Positions 14,956 to 22,403 of a DNA stretch of 22,403 nt are shown piece after piece. Below the pieces are notes generated by a model. It was given only the letters and a program-made list of their open reading frames with translations, was not told the origin of the DNA and did not search any database. The stretch is from Candidatus Bathyarchaeota archaeon. Lineage in GTDB: Archaea; Thermoproteota; Bathyarchaeia; Bathyarchaeales; Bathyarchaeaceae. Each line of letters begins with the position of its first letter. Position 1 is the stretch's first letter. The translations under genes were made by a program, and so were the position numbers. The DNA lies in contig JAPUUO010000012.1 of NCBI GenBank assembly GCA_026967815.1, forward strand, positions 1 through 22,403, in the 5' to 3' direction.

Positions 14956-16992
14956 TCATGTTTTCTTTAGATAGCCATTTCTAGGCGAATATATTGTGCC
15001 TTCTTTAACTAGTTGTCCTAGGAAACGTTCAGCTTCTGAAATCGCAATTTCATACTCTCTTTCAAGCTTTTCTAAAAGCGCTGATTTCTCAACCATCCCA
15101 GTTTCTCTTTCCATTTCAACTAGTGCACCCAAAACAACTTGCAGCTTATCACGTACACTTTTCGGTTTACCAGTCATAATGATGTCAATGTCGAGTTTGT
15201 GAGATGTGACGTCGATGCCGACTTCTTCCAGTGACCTTCTCATTATGGCAATCGCAGCTTCGGCATCTTCTGCGAGAATTTCTTTCCGACAAGCCACACG
15301 GGCTCGAGCCTCCGTAAGACGTACTAGGGCCTCAAGCTGACGCGGTGTAATGGCAACAGGTGAGCCTTCAGTTTCGCTTGCTGCGCGCATGGTTAAGTAG
15401 AAGTCTTTAAGCCTCTGCAAAGCCTCTTCAGTTAAAACCGGTCTAATATTCCTTGCATAGCTTATGTATTTCCGTAAAATGCCTGATGGTACAGGTGCTT
15501 CGGATGGAGCAGCGCCCCTGCGGTGGATGTTCAGAATATGCTCTGACATTTTTGTATCTGATTCCTTTTCAGGGACATCTCTCAAGACAAAGATTAGGTC
15601 GAATCTTGATAAGATTGTCACAGGGAGCGAAATGTTTTCTGCAACTGTTCGGTAGGGCTCATATCTGCCTAAGGTGGGATTGGCGGCAGCCAACACAGCG
15701 GTTCTTGCGTTGAGGGTTGCAACGATTCCGCCTTTTGCCACTGAAACTGTATGCTGTTCCATTGCTTCATGGATTGCTACTCGATCTTCGGGACGCATCT
15801 TGTCCATTTCATCTATGCAGGCGACGCCTTTATCTGCTAGAACGAGCGCTCCGGCTTCAAGGGTCATACCTCCCCCCTTTTCTCGTAGAACTGCTGCTGT
15901 CAAGCCAGCGGCTGTAGTTCCTCTTCCAGAGGTGTACAAGCCACGGGGAGCAATTCTGGCAATGTACTGGAGTAGTGCTGATTTTGCTGTTCCTGGATCT
16001 CCTATTAGCAGGGTGTTTAGTTCTCCCCTGATCGTGATGTCGGCTAAATGTTTTGGCACGCCTCCAAACAGAAGGTACATTACGGCTTCCTTTATGTGCT
16101 CATAGCCGTAAATGGATGGTGCGATTGAGCGAATTACCTTGCGGTGAATCCATGGGTCCTTTGCCAACTCGGTAATCTGCTTTTCCTCTTCTGGCGAGGT
16201 GAGTATGGCTTCGGGTTCTTTGCTTAAGACATCTATGTAATTGGCGTCTAGATGAAGCTGAAACACGCGAAGCTTTCCGACTTGCGGAAGAGTCCGCGTT
16301 ATAGCTCGTACGACGCCTACTATCGCCACGTGATCGCCTGGTCTAGCAACGTCAACAATGTCTCTTCCAACTAGCTTTATGTTTAGTGAGCGTGGTAGCT
16401 GACCAGGTGGGAGGTCTTCTGGGCGTTCTTGTATTCTAATCTCTTGAGAATCAACGAAATGGGATTCTTCTTGTACGAAGTCGAAAATGCCTTTCCTTTG
16501 GCAAGCAGGGTCAGAGCATACGAGAGGTGCTCTCAAAAATGGAGTGGGGGGTTGGTCGACGTAGCTGATATTTCCGCATCGTTTGCATTTGAAAGCCGCT
16601 CTTGTAACCATTGGTTGGACTGGGGTTGCTCGAACAGCTATGCCTTCAGCCATGACAAGTTTTCCAATGTGGACGGATCCTAACATTCGTAGGTGTATGG
16701 TTTCTGGTAGTCCACGGAATCGGACGGTGACGACTTCAACTTCCGCAGCATAAACCGGCGCTTCTATTTGCAGTTGAGCTAAAGCAGCTCGGTTGGCGTA
16801 CTCCAAGTATTCATCAGGTGTCTTAACTAGACTATTCGCTAGGGGGGAGTCTGCGAGCAGCAAATCTTCGAAGTCCACAACTACCGAGGTTTTGTCTGAG
16901 ATAGCCATTTGAGAAACTCTTTGCCGATACTTTTCAGATTTGAATAAGTCTAGGAAACGTTCTTGAGGATCTAAAACTGCAGCTTCTGTCAA
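14956..16992 (-). CDS. mcm: Replicative DNA helicase MCM
   Basis: Hexameric replicative helicase. The 678-residue protein has the N-terminal oligomerisation region with a zinc-binding site (C136, C139, C159, C164), an OB-fold beta-hairpin region, and an AAA+ domain. The AAA+ domain carries Walker A GDPGTAKS at 331-338, Walker B CIDEMD at 392-397, sensor-1 N438 in AAANPT, and arginine finger R463 in LSRFD. A C-terminal winged-helix segment follows (about 610-678). No intein is present, although archaeal MCMs often have one. The start is TTG 16992 in a TTGA overlap with the gins stop, with AAGGAG just upstream. It lies in an operon between gins23 and hel308. This is the single-MCM arrangement expected for most archaea. 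Confidence 0.97.
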   Translation of the reverse strand: MTEAAVLDPQERFLDLFKSEKYRQRVSQMAISDKTSVVVDFEDLLLADSPLANSLVKTPDEYLEYANRAALAQLQIEAPVYAAEVEVVTVRFRGLPETIHLRMLGSVHIGKLVMAEGIAVRATPVQPMVTRAAFKCKRCGNISYVDQPPTPFLRAPLVCSDPACQRKGIFDFVQEESHFVDSQEIRIQERPEDLPPGQLPRSLNIKLVGRDIVDVARPGDHVAIVGVVRAITRTLPQVGKLRVFQLHLDANYIDVLSKEPEAILTSPEEEKQITELAKDPWIHRKVIRSIAPSIYGYEHIKEAVMYLLFGGVPKHLADITIRGELNTLLIGDPGTAKSALLQYIARIAPRGLYTSGRGTTAAGLTAAVLREKGGGMTLEAGALVLADKGVACIDEMDKMRPEDRVAIHEAMEQHTVSVAKGGIVATLNARTAVLAAANPTLGRYEPYRTVAENISLPVTILSRFDLIFVLRDVPEKESDTKMSEHILNIHRRGAAPSEAPVPSGILRKYISYARNIRPVLTEEALQRLKDFYLTMRAASETEGSPVAITPRQLEALVRLTEARARVACRKEILAEDAEAAIAIMRRSLEEVGIDVTSHKLDIDIIMTGKPKSVRDKLQVVLGALVEMERETGMVEKSALLEKLEREYEIAISEAERFLGQLVKEGTIYSPRNGYLKKT

Positions 16993-17561
16993 CTCTCCTT
17001 CATCACCTTAAGTATTTTTGTCTTCCAATCATTAATAATTGCGTATAATCGTTCGTAAAGAATGCGTTCATCCCGGGCTAAATTATTTAGGGTTTGATTA
17101 GTTTGTGCGGGAGAAGAAGCTAGAGAAACTATCTTTCTTAAGCGGCAATTAACAATGTCACGAGAAAGACGCGTAGATTTTCCGTATTCCCTCATTTTTT
17201 CCGGACTTCTAACGGCTTCACCTTTGAGACTGGCAAGATAACGCCTCAGTCTCGGATAGAAATCTTCTTCTAAAGGCGAAACCTGTCTAGCTTGTTGAAT
17301 GCTTTCCTTCCAAGAGATCTTATGAAGCTTTACTGCATCTAGAAGTTCTTCTTCTCGAACCCGGGCAACACCTGCGCGTTCCAGTTCTTTGGCAATCCAA
17401 TGTTTAACTTCATACTCCTTTCCCTCTTCGAAAGGTCCAACTTTCACCCCGACGAGCCGGATTTCTGGACAATTTCTGTGTGTAACGATTTTAACCGGGT
17501 TGTTTTCAAACATGAAGTCTACGTCCTTGATGGATACAGATGAGCCTATTGACAATTTCAA
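16989..17561 (-). CDS. GINS complex subunit, Gins23 type
   Basis: Subunit of the archaeal GINS complex, which joins MCM and the RecJ/Cdc45 homologue in the CMG helicase. In the 190-residue protein, a small beta domain comes first (about 20-65, with VKIVTHRNCPEIRLVGVKVG, then PFEEGKEYEVKHWIAKELE) and an alpha domain follows (YPRLRRYLASLKGE, then IVNCRLRKIVSLASS). Beta-before-alpha order is the Psf2/Psf3-like Gins23 type; Gins51 has the reverse. No Gins51 gene is in the window. The start is TTG 17561 preceded by a purine-rich GAGAGAGA; TTG 17555 is an alternative. It is the first gene of the gins23-mcm-hel308 operon, and the TATA element at 17601-17613 is its likely promoter. Next-door mcm strengthens the assignment of an otherwise divergent sequence. 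Confidence 0.85.
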   Translation of the reverse strand: MKLSIGSSVSIKDVDFMFENNPVKIVTHRNCPEIRLVGVKVGPFEEGKEYEVKHWIAKELERAGVARVREEELLDAVKLHKISWKESIQQARQVSPLEEDFYPRLRRYLASLKGEAVRSPEKMREYGKSTRLSRDIVNCRLRKIVSLASSPAQTNQTLNNLARDERILYERLYAIINDWKTKILKVMKES

Positions 17562-17600
17562 TCTCTCTCTGAAAGCTGTCTAAGAGAAAATTGCGACATT

Positions 17601-17613
17601 GAAATATAAATTT
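17601..17613 (-). promoter_or_regulatory. TATA box of the gins23-mcm-hel308 operon
   Basis: Read on the minus strand, the bases give AAATTTATATTTC, a good archaeal TATA element. Transcription would start about 25 nt on, near 17581, leaving a leader of about 20 nt with a GAGAGAGA ribosome site before TTG 17561. The rest of the 283-bp spacer 17562-17844 shows no gene or RNA I can support. Confidence 0.5.
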
Positions 17614-17827
17614 CTCAGTGGAAACACAGGTTATAGAATTTGTCGTCCTTGCCTGTGCAGGGACTGATGATTTTTGGTAGTGACTAGTTGATATGGATAA
17701 GATAGAAGTTGCATGTCTTGACTGTTCTTGAGATTGGTTCCTCGAAGCATAAGCACAAGTTTTGGCAGTTAATTGAGATATACCTTAATTTCGCATAAAC
17801 CACTCGAGAAAGTTTGTTTATATGTTG

Positions 17828-17836
17828 TTAAAAAGA
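17828..17836 (-). terminator. Possible oligo-T terminator of gdhA
   Basis: Read on the minus strand, a CT-rich run followed by TTTTTAAC lies just after the gdhA stop. Archaeal RNA polymerase often stops at short T-runs without a hairpin. The run is only five T, so support is weak. Confidence 0.3.
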
Positions 17837-17844
17837 GAGAGGGA

Positions 17845-19128
17845 CTAGATGCGGCCTAGAGCCTGCATTGCATCGACGATTTTTCTAACTGCTGTGACGT
17901 AAGCGGCAGTTCGCATATCTACCTTAAGTGGTTGTTTGGCAAATGAAGTGTCTATTTGAGTTTGTTTCGCGGTCTGGTAGACTTCTTTGAAGGCATCTGT
18001 CATCACCCGTTTTAGCTTTTCGTCGACTTCTTCGTCGCTCCAGTAGTATCCCATGCGGTTTTGAACCCATTCGAAATAGCTCACTGTAACGCCTCCAGCA
18101 TTAGCTAAGACGTCTGGAACTACTATGACACCTTTCTCGTACAGTATTTTATCTGCCTTGGAAGTTGTAGGTCCATTTGCCCCCTCGACTAAAAGCTTTG
18201 CCTTAACATCATCTGCGTTCTTTTCAGTTATTTGATTTTCCAAGGCTGCAGGAATAAGTATGTCGCAGTCTACTCTTATTGGATCTGAAGTGTCCATTTC
18301 CTTGCTTCCTGGAAAGCCTTTTACAGTGCGTGTTTTGGCTTTGAAATCTGCAAGCTTCAAAGGATTCATACCTTCTGGGTTATATGCGCCACCCACAGAA
18401 TCGCTGACCGCTACAATCTTGCATCCCAAATCATGAAGATACACGGGTATTGGCCTTGCAACGTTCCCGTATCCTTGGATAGAAATCCGCGCACCTTTCA
18501 AAGGTACTTTAAAAACTTTAGCGGCTTCAAGCGTAGCAAAAAATACTCCACGACCGGTTGCAGTTTTCCTCCCTCTTGAGCCCCCTAAGCTTAGCGGCTT
18601 CGAAGTTATAACTCCAGCATCGTATTTCCCTGAAATCTTTAGGTATTCATCAAGGAACCATCCCATAATTTGGGCGTTGGTTCCGACATCTGGCGCGGGT
18701 ATATCTTGATCTGGTCCAACAGATCTCGCTATCGCCGCCGCATAGCCTCTTGTTAATCGCTCAAGCTCACCCTGCGACATCTCTTTTGGATTGCACATGA
18801 TTCCCCCTTTGCCACCACCATAGGGAATGCCGACAACAGCGTTTTTTGTACTCATCCAGAACGCTAATGACTTGACTTCATCCAGGCACACTCCTGGATG
18901 ATATCGAATGCCGCCTTTTGCTGGGCCTCTTGCAGTATTGTGTTGCACTCGATAGCCTTCGAAAACCTTTATTTTTCTATTTTCCATTTTCACCGGGAGG
19001 GAGACAATTAGGGCTCTTTCCGGACTGCCTAAGACGTCTACAACATCAGATTCTAGGTTCAGTATATCCGCTGCCTTCTTCAGTGGTTTTAGACTCTCTT
19101 CATACAAGTTGCGTTTTTTTTCAGACAT
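17845..19128 (-). CDS. gdhA: Glutamate dehydrogenase (Glu/Leu/Phe/Val dehydrogenase family)
   Basis: Interconverts glutamate with 2-oxoglutarate and ammonia using NAD(P)H, the main entry and exit of ammonium. In the 427-residue protein, the substrate domain carries ARGPAKGGIRYHP with K71, the catalytic K107 in VGIPYGGGKGG, and D147 in IPAPDVGTN. The nucleotide-binding Rossmann domain has the glycine motif in IQGYGNVARP, and LVEGANGPTT follows. These fit hexameric archaeal GDH. The start is ATG 19128, with GTGAG about 4 nt upstream and a TATA-like CGCTTAAAAGTAA at 19181-19193 (minus strand). Cofactor choice (NAD or NADP) cannot be settled by eye. It is monocistronic as far as spacing shows. 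The 135-bp spacer upstream separates it from the lysE-like gene. Confidence 0.96.
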   Translation of the reverse strand: MSEKKRNLYEESLKPLKKAADILNLESDVVDVLGSPERALIVSLPVKMENRKIKVFEGYRVQHNTARGPAKGGIRYHPGVCLDEVKSLAFWMSTKNAVVGIPYGGGKGGIMCNPKEMSQGELERLTRGYAAAIARSVGPDQDIPAPDVGTNAQIMGWFLDEYLKISGKYDAGVITSKPLSLGGSRGRKTATGRGVFFATLEAAKVFKVPLKGARISIQGYGNVARPIPVYLHDLGCKIVAVSDSVGGAYNPEGMNPLKLADFKAKTRTVKGFPGSKEMDTSDPIRVDCDILIPAALENQITEKNADDVKAKLLVEGANGPTTSKADKILYEKGVIVVPDVLANAGGVTVSYFEWVQNRMGYYWSDEEVDEKLKRVMTDAFKEVYQTAKQTQIDTSFAKQPLKVDMRTAAYVTAVRKIVDAMQALGRI

Positions 19129-19180
19129 TTTCTCACGTCTTTACGTTTGTAAACCCTAGAATACCGAGGGAAGTTGACTC

Positions 19181-19193
19181 TTACTTTTAAGCG
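19181..19193 (-). promoter_or_regulatory. TATA box of gdhA
   Basis: CGCTTAAAAGTAA on the minus strand lies about 55-60 nt before the ATG. Transcription would begin near 19160, giving a leader of about 32 nt. A second AT element (CATTTAAGCC, about 19203-19212) is further upstream. Confidence 0.4.
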
Positions 19194-19263
19194 TTACTTT
19201 CAAGCGGCTTAAATGGGCGTACACGGTTGTTCCAAGTCTCGACCACGACAAGATCTTGTCAAC

Positions 19264-19887
19264 CTATGTCGGCATGACAATTGCACTATATCCGAAGTAC
19301 AATCCAAACCCAATTAGCACCAATCCCGCAATTACTGAAATGTATCTCATGGTTTTTTCGTTAACAAACTTTTTTCCCCAATGGAGCAATATCGACAATA
19401 CAAAGAACCACAACACAACTCCAATAATTATTACAAAATTGTTAAACAACGCAGTTGGTCTTGTCACCGTTTGATCTGTAGATGATAAAATCGCCCCAAA
19501 TACGCCCAACCACCAGATTATTGTCATCGGATTTGATATCGTGATCGAATACCCTGCAACAAAGGAATTTCTACTTGTTTTGACTTTGCTTTGCCTCAAA
19601 TCTATTTTTTTAAAATACTCCTTTATGCTTTGCCATCCTAAGTATATCAAAACAACTGCTCCAAAAACCCAAATGGCTGCTCTTACTACGGGAACATTGA
19701 TGAAATTGGATAATCCAAAGTAAACGAGGAGCAAATAAGTTGCGTCTGCTGACGCTGCACCTAAACTCAATATAAATGCTGGGAAAAAACCACGTTTCAA
19801 TCCTCTTCTAATTACTTCAACATTTACAGGGCCAACTGGTGCAGCAAGTGAAATTCCTAAGACTATATTTTGGATTATATCAAGCAT
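19264..19887 (-). CDS. LysE/RhtB-family amino acid exporter
   Basis: Integral membrane exporter, probably of amino acids, in the cytoplasmic membrane. The N-terminal signature APVGPVNVEVIRRGLKRGF is characteristic of the LysE/RhtB superfamily. About six hydrophobic segments are visible: 5-20, 38-58, 68-88, 108-130 (with ISNPMTIIWWLGVFGAIL, the second family motif), 145-168 and 183-203. The 207-residue length is normal. The DNA looks clearly more AT-rich than the flanking genes, by eye only, and this could mean recent acquisition. The ATG is preceded by no obvious Shine-Dalgarno, and its promoter probably overlaps that of rfcS in the 96-bp spacer. Substrate is unknown; the gdhA neighbour hints at amino acid or ammonium balance but is not evidence of an operon. 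Confidence 0.88.
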   Translation of the reverse strand: MLDIIQNIVLGISLAAPVGPVNVEVIRRGLKRGFFPAFILSLGAASADATYLLLVYFGLSNFINVPVVRAAIWVFGAVVLIYLGWQSIKEYFKKIDLRQSKVKTSRNSFVAGYSITISNPMTIIWWLGVFGAILSSTDQTVTRPTALFNNFVIIIGVVLWFFVLSILLHWGKKFVNEKTMRYISVIAGLVLIGFGLYFGYSAIVMPT

Positions 19888-19943
19888 AATTACATCGTTG
19901 ATTCATGCTGCATATGGATTTTACTCCAAAGCTCGAAATAACA

Positions 19944-19960
19944 AACATTTTTTATTGCAA
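19944..19960. promoter_or_regulatory. Overlapping divergent TATA elements for rfcS and the LysE-like gene
   Basis: TTTTTTATTG (19948-19957) serves as a TATA element for rfcS on the plus strand. Its minus-strand reading (GCAATAAAAAATG) could serve the exporter. The plus-strand start point would fall near 19978, only a few bases before GTG 19984. Confidence 0.35.
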
Positions 19961-19983
19961 GTTCCGTTGTTATAGCGTTAATT

Positions 19984-20973
19984 GTGGAAGTGTGTTTGTT
20001 GAGTTTCGAAATGTGGGTTGAAAAGTATCGTCCTCGTTCGCTTAAGAGCATGGTGAATCAAAAAGACATTGTGGAACGTTTAAAAAGTTTTGCGGAAGCT
20101 AGAAACATTCCACACTGTATTTTTGCCGGTCCACCCGGCACGGGCAAGACAACTGCAGCACTTTGTGTGGCTCACGATCTCTACGGAGAAGCCTATAGAG
20201 AGCATCTTATGGAGCTGAATGCAAGCGATGAAAGAGGAATCAACGTTGTGCGCCAAACCGTGAAGACTTTTGCTCGTGTTCGCACTTTGGGGAAGATCCC
20301 ATTTAAGATTTTGATTCTTGACGAAGCAGACAACATGACCTCCGATGCTCAACAAGCACTTAGGCGAACCATGGAACGTTTCACAGGGACCTGTCGTTTA
20401 ATACTGATTGCAAACTATAGTGGCAAGATCATTGAGCCAATTCAATCTCGCTGTGCGCCTTTTCGTTTCACCTATCTACCGCAAGAAGATCAAGATGCTT
20501 ATCTAAGACATATCGCAGAAAGCGAAAAAGTGCAATTGCAGGGCGAGGGGCTCAACGCCATCTTTGAGGTTTGTGGAGGTGATTTGCGAAGAGCAATAAA
20601 CACTCTGCAGGCAGCTGCCTCGCTTGGTAAGCCCATCAGCAACGAGATCGTGTATTCCGTTATTGGACGAGCAAACCCATTGGACATACGAGAAATGATT
20701 CAGCTAGCCATGAATGGAAACTTCATTGGCGCACGCGACAAACTGCGCGAAATGATTCTGAAATACGGAGTTGCTGGGAGCGATATTATACGTCAAATTC
20801 ACAGAGAGCTTTTCAGGATGAGAGACATCCCAGAGCTATGGAAAGTTAAACTGGCTGACGCCGTTGGGGAAATTGATTTTCGACTGATTTCTGGCGCTGA
20901 TGAGGAGGTTCAGTTGAGCGCTTTACTGGCGAGGTTTATTGAGGCTGGCGTAATAATGAGACAAAGTGGGTAG
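19984..20973 (+). CDS. rfcS: Replication factor C small subunit
   Basis: AAA+ clamp-loader ATPase that, with RfcL, opens PCNA and loads it on primed DNA. The 329-residue protein has the RFC opening WVEKYRPRSL, Walker A GPPGTGKTT at 49-57, the NASDERGINVVR box, DEAD at 113-116, sensor-1 LIANYSGKI, and the SRC arginine-finger motif S155-R-C157. The C-terminal collar domain is present to the end. No intein is present. The start is uncertain. GTG 19984 is used here and could be read from a nearly leaderless transcript. TTG 19996/19999 or ATG 20011 would give an N-terminus nearer the usual M-x-W-V-E-K-Y-R-P opening. rfcL follows after 6 bp, and the two form an operon. Confidence 0.96.
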   Translation: MEVCLLSFEMWVEKYRPRSLKSMVNQKDIVERLKSFAEARNIPHCIFAGPPGTGKTTAALCVAHDLYGEAYREHLMELNASDERGINVVRQTVKTFARVRTLGKIPFKILILDEADNMTSDAQQALRRTMERFTGTCRLILIANYSGKIIEPIQSRCAPFRFTYLPQEDQDAYLRHIAESEKVQLQGEGLNAIFEVCGGDLRRAINTLQAAASLGKPISNEIVYSVIGRANPLDIREMIQLAMNGNFIGARDKLREMILKYGVAGSDIIRQIHRELFRMRDIPELWKVKLADAVGEIDFRLISGADEEVQLSALLARFIEAGVIMRQSG

Positions 20974-20979
20974 CCCTGC

Positions 20980-22236
20980 ATGTATGCCGGTTGGACTGTG
21001 AGGCATAAGCCCAAAACTTTAGGGGAAATTGTAGGGAACCGTCAGGCTATTGATGATCTTATCAGCTGGCTAAGATCTTGGGAACGAGGCATTCCTAAAA
21101 AGCGAGCAGCACTCTTGTATGGTCCGCCAGGTATAGGTAAAACCGTGACTGTTGAGGCTCTGGCTAACGATTGGAGCTTGGAGCTTGTCGAAAAAAACGC
21201 AAGCGATTATCGAACCGAAGAAGCTGTGCGGAAGTTTGCTGGATTAGCGTCTCAATATGGCACACTTTTTGGAAAGAAACGTCTGGTCCTCTTTGATGAG
21301 CTAGATGGCTTGACCGGCAGGGAAGATCGTGGCGGCGTTGGAGCCATAATCAAAGTAGTTAAGCAAGCTCAATGTCCAATTATATTGATAGCCAACAACG
21401 CTTACGACCCAAGGCTCTCTTCTTTACGCTTTTACTGTCTTCTCATTCAATTCAAGAAACCGCACGTTCGTTCTGTTGCAAAACGTTTAAGACAGATATG
21501 CCAACGTGAAGGAATTGAACCTAAAGAGGAAGCTCTCCAGTTTATTGCTCAACGTTCACAAGGGGATGTGCGATCGGCCATAAACGATTTACAGGCTTTA
21601 GCGCAAGGAAAGAAGCAGCTTACTTATGAAGATGTTTCTTGGCTGGCCTATCGTGACCGTAAAGACGCCATTTTCAATGTTCTTAGGTTAATCTTCTATT
21701 CTAAAAGCTGTGATGCAGCCAAAAGCGCTGTAGACATGGCTGACGTTGACCACAACATGCTTTTTGAATGGATATATGAAAACATGCCCTATCATCTGCG
21801 CGATTTGGAAGATCTAGCAAGGGCAATGGAATCATTGGCCATAGCTGACCTTTATAGAAGTAGAATCCGTCAGACCCGTAACTGGAAGCTAACTCGTTAT
21901 GTAATTGATTTCATGACCGCTGGAGTAGCTGTAGCAAGAGAAAAAACGGAGCCTGCTGGATTTGTGCCTCTGCGTTTTCCAGAACGCATCAAGATGCTTT
22001 CGAGAACCAAAAAGGAAAGGCAAATAAAATCGAAGATCGGTTGGAAAATCAAGCGTAGGTGTCACATCTCGGCGGTGAAGGCCGCAACGGAGTTTCTTCC
22101 TTACTTGAAGGTGATTTTTGAAAACAATGTTGGGATGGCATCTGGAATAGTGAGGTGGTTGGAACTGGATGATGCCATGGTAGAGTATTTGGCTGGAACC
22201 AAGAAACGAGCGAAAGCAATCGCCAAGATTGACTAG
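20980..22236 (+). CDS. rfcL: Replication factor C large subunit
   Basis: Large subunit of the archaeal clamp loader, pairing with four small subunits. In the 418 residues, the N-terminus HKPKTLGEIVGNRQ replaces the small-subunit form, Walker A is GPPGIGKT at 48-55, the box NASDYRTEE follows, Walker B is DELD at 106-109, sensor-1 is LIANNAYDPR, and sensor-2 lies in GDVRSAINDLQAL. The SRC motif is absent, as usual for RfcL. The protein ends at a basic run (KKRAKAIAKID). Many archaeal RfcL proteins run to about 480-500 residues and end in a PCNA-interacting QxxLxxFF-type motif, which is not seen here or in the bases that follow. The ATG start lies 6 bp after the rfcS stop. Confidence 0.95.
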   Translation: MYAGWTVRHKPKTLGEIVGNRQAIDDLISWLRSWERGIPKKRAALLYGPPGIGKTVTVEALANDWSLELVEKNASDYRTEEAVRKFAGLASQYGTLFGKKRLVLFDELDGLTGREDRGGVGAIIKVVKQAQCPIILIANNAYDPRLSSLRFYCLLIQFKKPHVRSVAKRLRQICQREGIEPKEEALQFIAQRSQGDVRSAINDLQALAQGKKQLTYEDVSWLAYRDRKDAIFNVLRLIFYSKSCDAAKSAVDMADVDHNMLFEWIYENMPYHLRDLEDLARAMESLAIADLYRSRIRQTRNWKLTRYVIDFMTAGVAVAREKTEPAGFVPLRFPERIKMLSRTKKERQIKSKIGWKIKRRCHISAVKAATEFLPYLKVIFENNVGMASGIVRWLELDDAMVEYLAGTKKRAKAIAKID

Positions 22237-22394
22237 AAAAGCCTGACCATCTGCTTTTAGTGTTGAAGAAAATACCTATTCTGATCTATAACAAGTTGCT
22301 CTGAAAACTGAGCACTAAGTCAGTTGTTATCGATAAAAGCCTATTAATCGTAGATTTGCATCTATTTGTGACTTTGTGAGCGGATGGTGTAGGT

Positions 22395-22403
22395 ATGTCT
22401 TGG
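22395..22403 (+). CDS. Possible 5' end of a further gene
   Basis: An ATG at 22395 begins Met-Ser-Trp at the window edge. A TATA-like CTATTAATC (22341-22349) lies about 50 nt upstream, and GGTG just before the ATG could bind the ribosome. Too little is visible to identify it. The rest of the 22237-22394 spacer shows no gene. Confidence 0.25.

Noticed and set aside
15674..16105. 143-residue plus-strand open frame inside mcm
   Set aside because: It is antisense to the conserved AAA+ core of MCM and has no recognisable features; a shadow frame.
17650..17725. Possible C/D box guide RNA, from TGATGA near 17665 and repeated TGA-like strings
   Set aside because: No properly placed D or D' box (CTGA) and no C' box at the right spacing, so it does not form a standard guide.
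1..22403. CRISPR arrays, insertion sequences and inteins in mcm or the RFC genes
   Set aside because: No repeat-spacer pattern or transposase was seen, and the mcm, rfcS and rfcL frames run through the usual intein sites without insertion.

Overview
The window reads as a chromosomal segment of an archaeon, most likely a TACK-group lineage and perhaps Bathyarchaeia. The evidence is archaeal/eukaryal-type information genes throughout (S15, S3Ae, Pcc1 of KEOPS, MCM, a Gins23-type GINS subunit, Hel308, small and large RFC subunits), archaeal TATA-like boxes upstream of several genes, and Shine-Dalgarno-dependent TTG/GTG starts. The lineage below domain level is inference. Gene density is high. 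No CRISPR array, tRNA, rRNA or intact mobile element was found.

Layout. 1-2800 (+): a compact run of XTP/dITP pyrophosphatase (start outside the window), rpsO, a RecJ/GAN-type DHH nuclease and Pcc1, with overlapping or near-touching ends. serS and the S3Ae gene follow at 2866-4882, then a stand-alone nucleotidyltransferase (4934-5557) and a small conserved archaeal protein of unknown function (5693-6049). The gap 6050-6512 holds the frameshifted C-terminal remnant of an archaeal tyrosine integrase. 6513-8333 (+) encodes a 606-residue secreted, single-span, coiled-coil protein whose length, topology and motifs resemble eukaryotic ribophorin I (OST1). A 2[4Fe-4S] ferredoxin (8398-8580) ends 8 bp from a convergent gene pair on the minus strand: an HDAC-fold deacetylase and an asparagine-synthetase-like protein that lacks the glutaminase cysteine. 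purB (11253-12623, +) diverges from that pair.

12708-17561 (-) is a replication/repair operon, gins23-mcm-hel308, with a TTGA stop/start overlap between the first two genes. It is followed by gdhA (17845-19128, -), a LysE-type exporter (19264-19887, -) and the divergent clamp-loader operon rfcS-rfcL (19984-22236, +). A new gene may begin at 22395.

How the genes fit together. Several products belong to one replication/repair network: MCM, GINS and the RecJ/GAN nuclease are the parts of the archaeal CMG-like helicase, RFC loads the PCNA clamp, Hel308 acts at stalled forks, and the HAM1 enzyme clears aberrant purine nucleotides. A second group serves translation: S15, S3Ae, SerRS, and Pcc1 for tRNA t6A modification. 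purB, gdhA and the AsnB-like gene handle nitrogen and nucleotide metabolism. The most unusual items are the ribophorin-I-like membrane protein, the Cys-less AsnB/HDAC operon and the decayed integrase.
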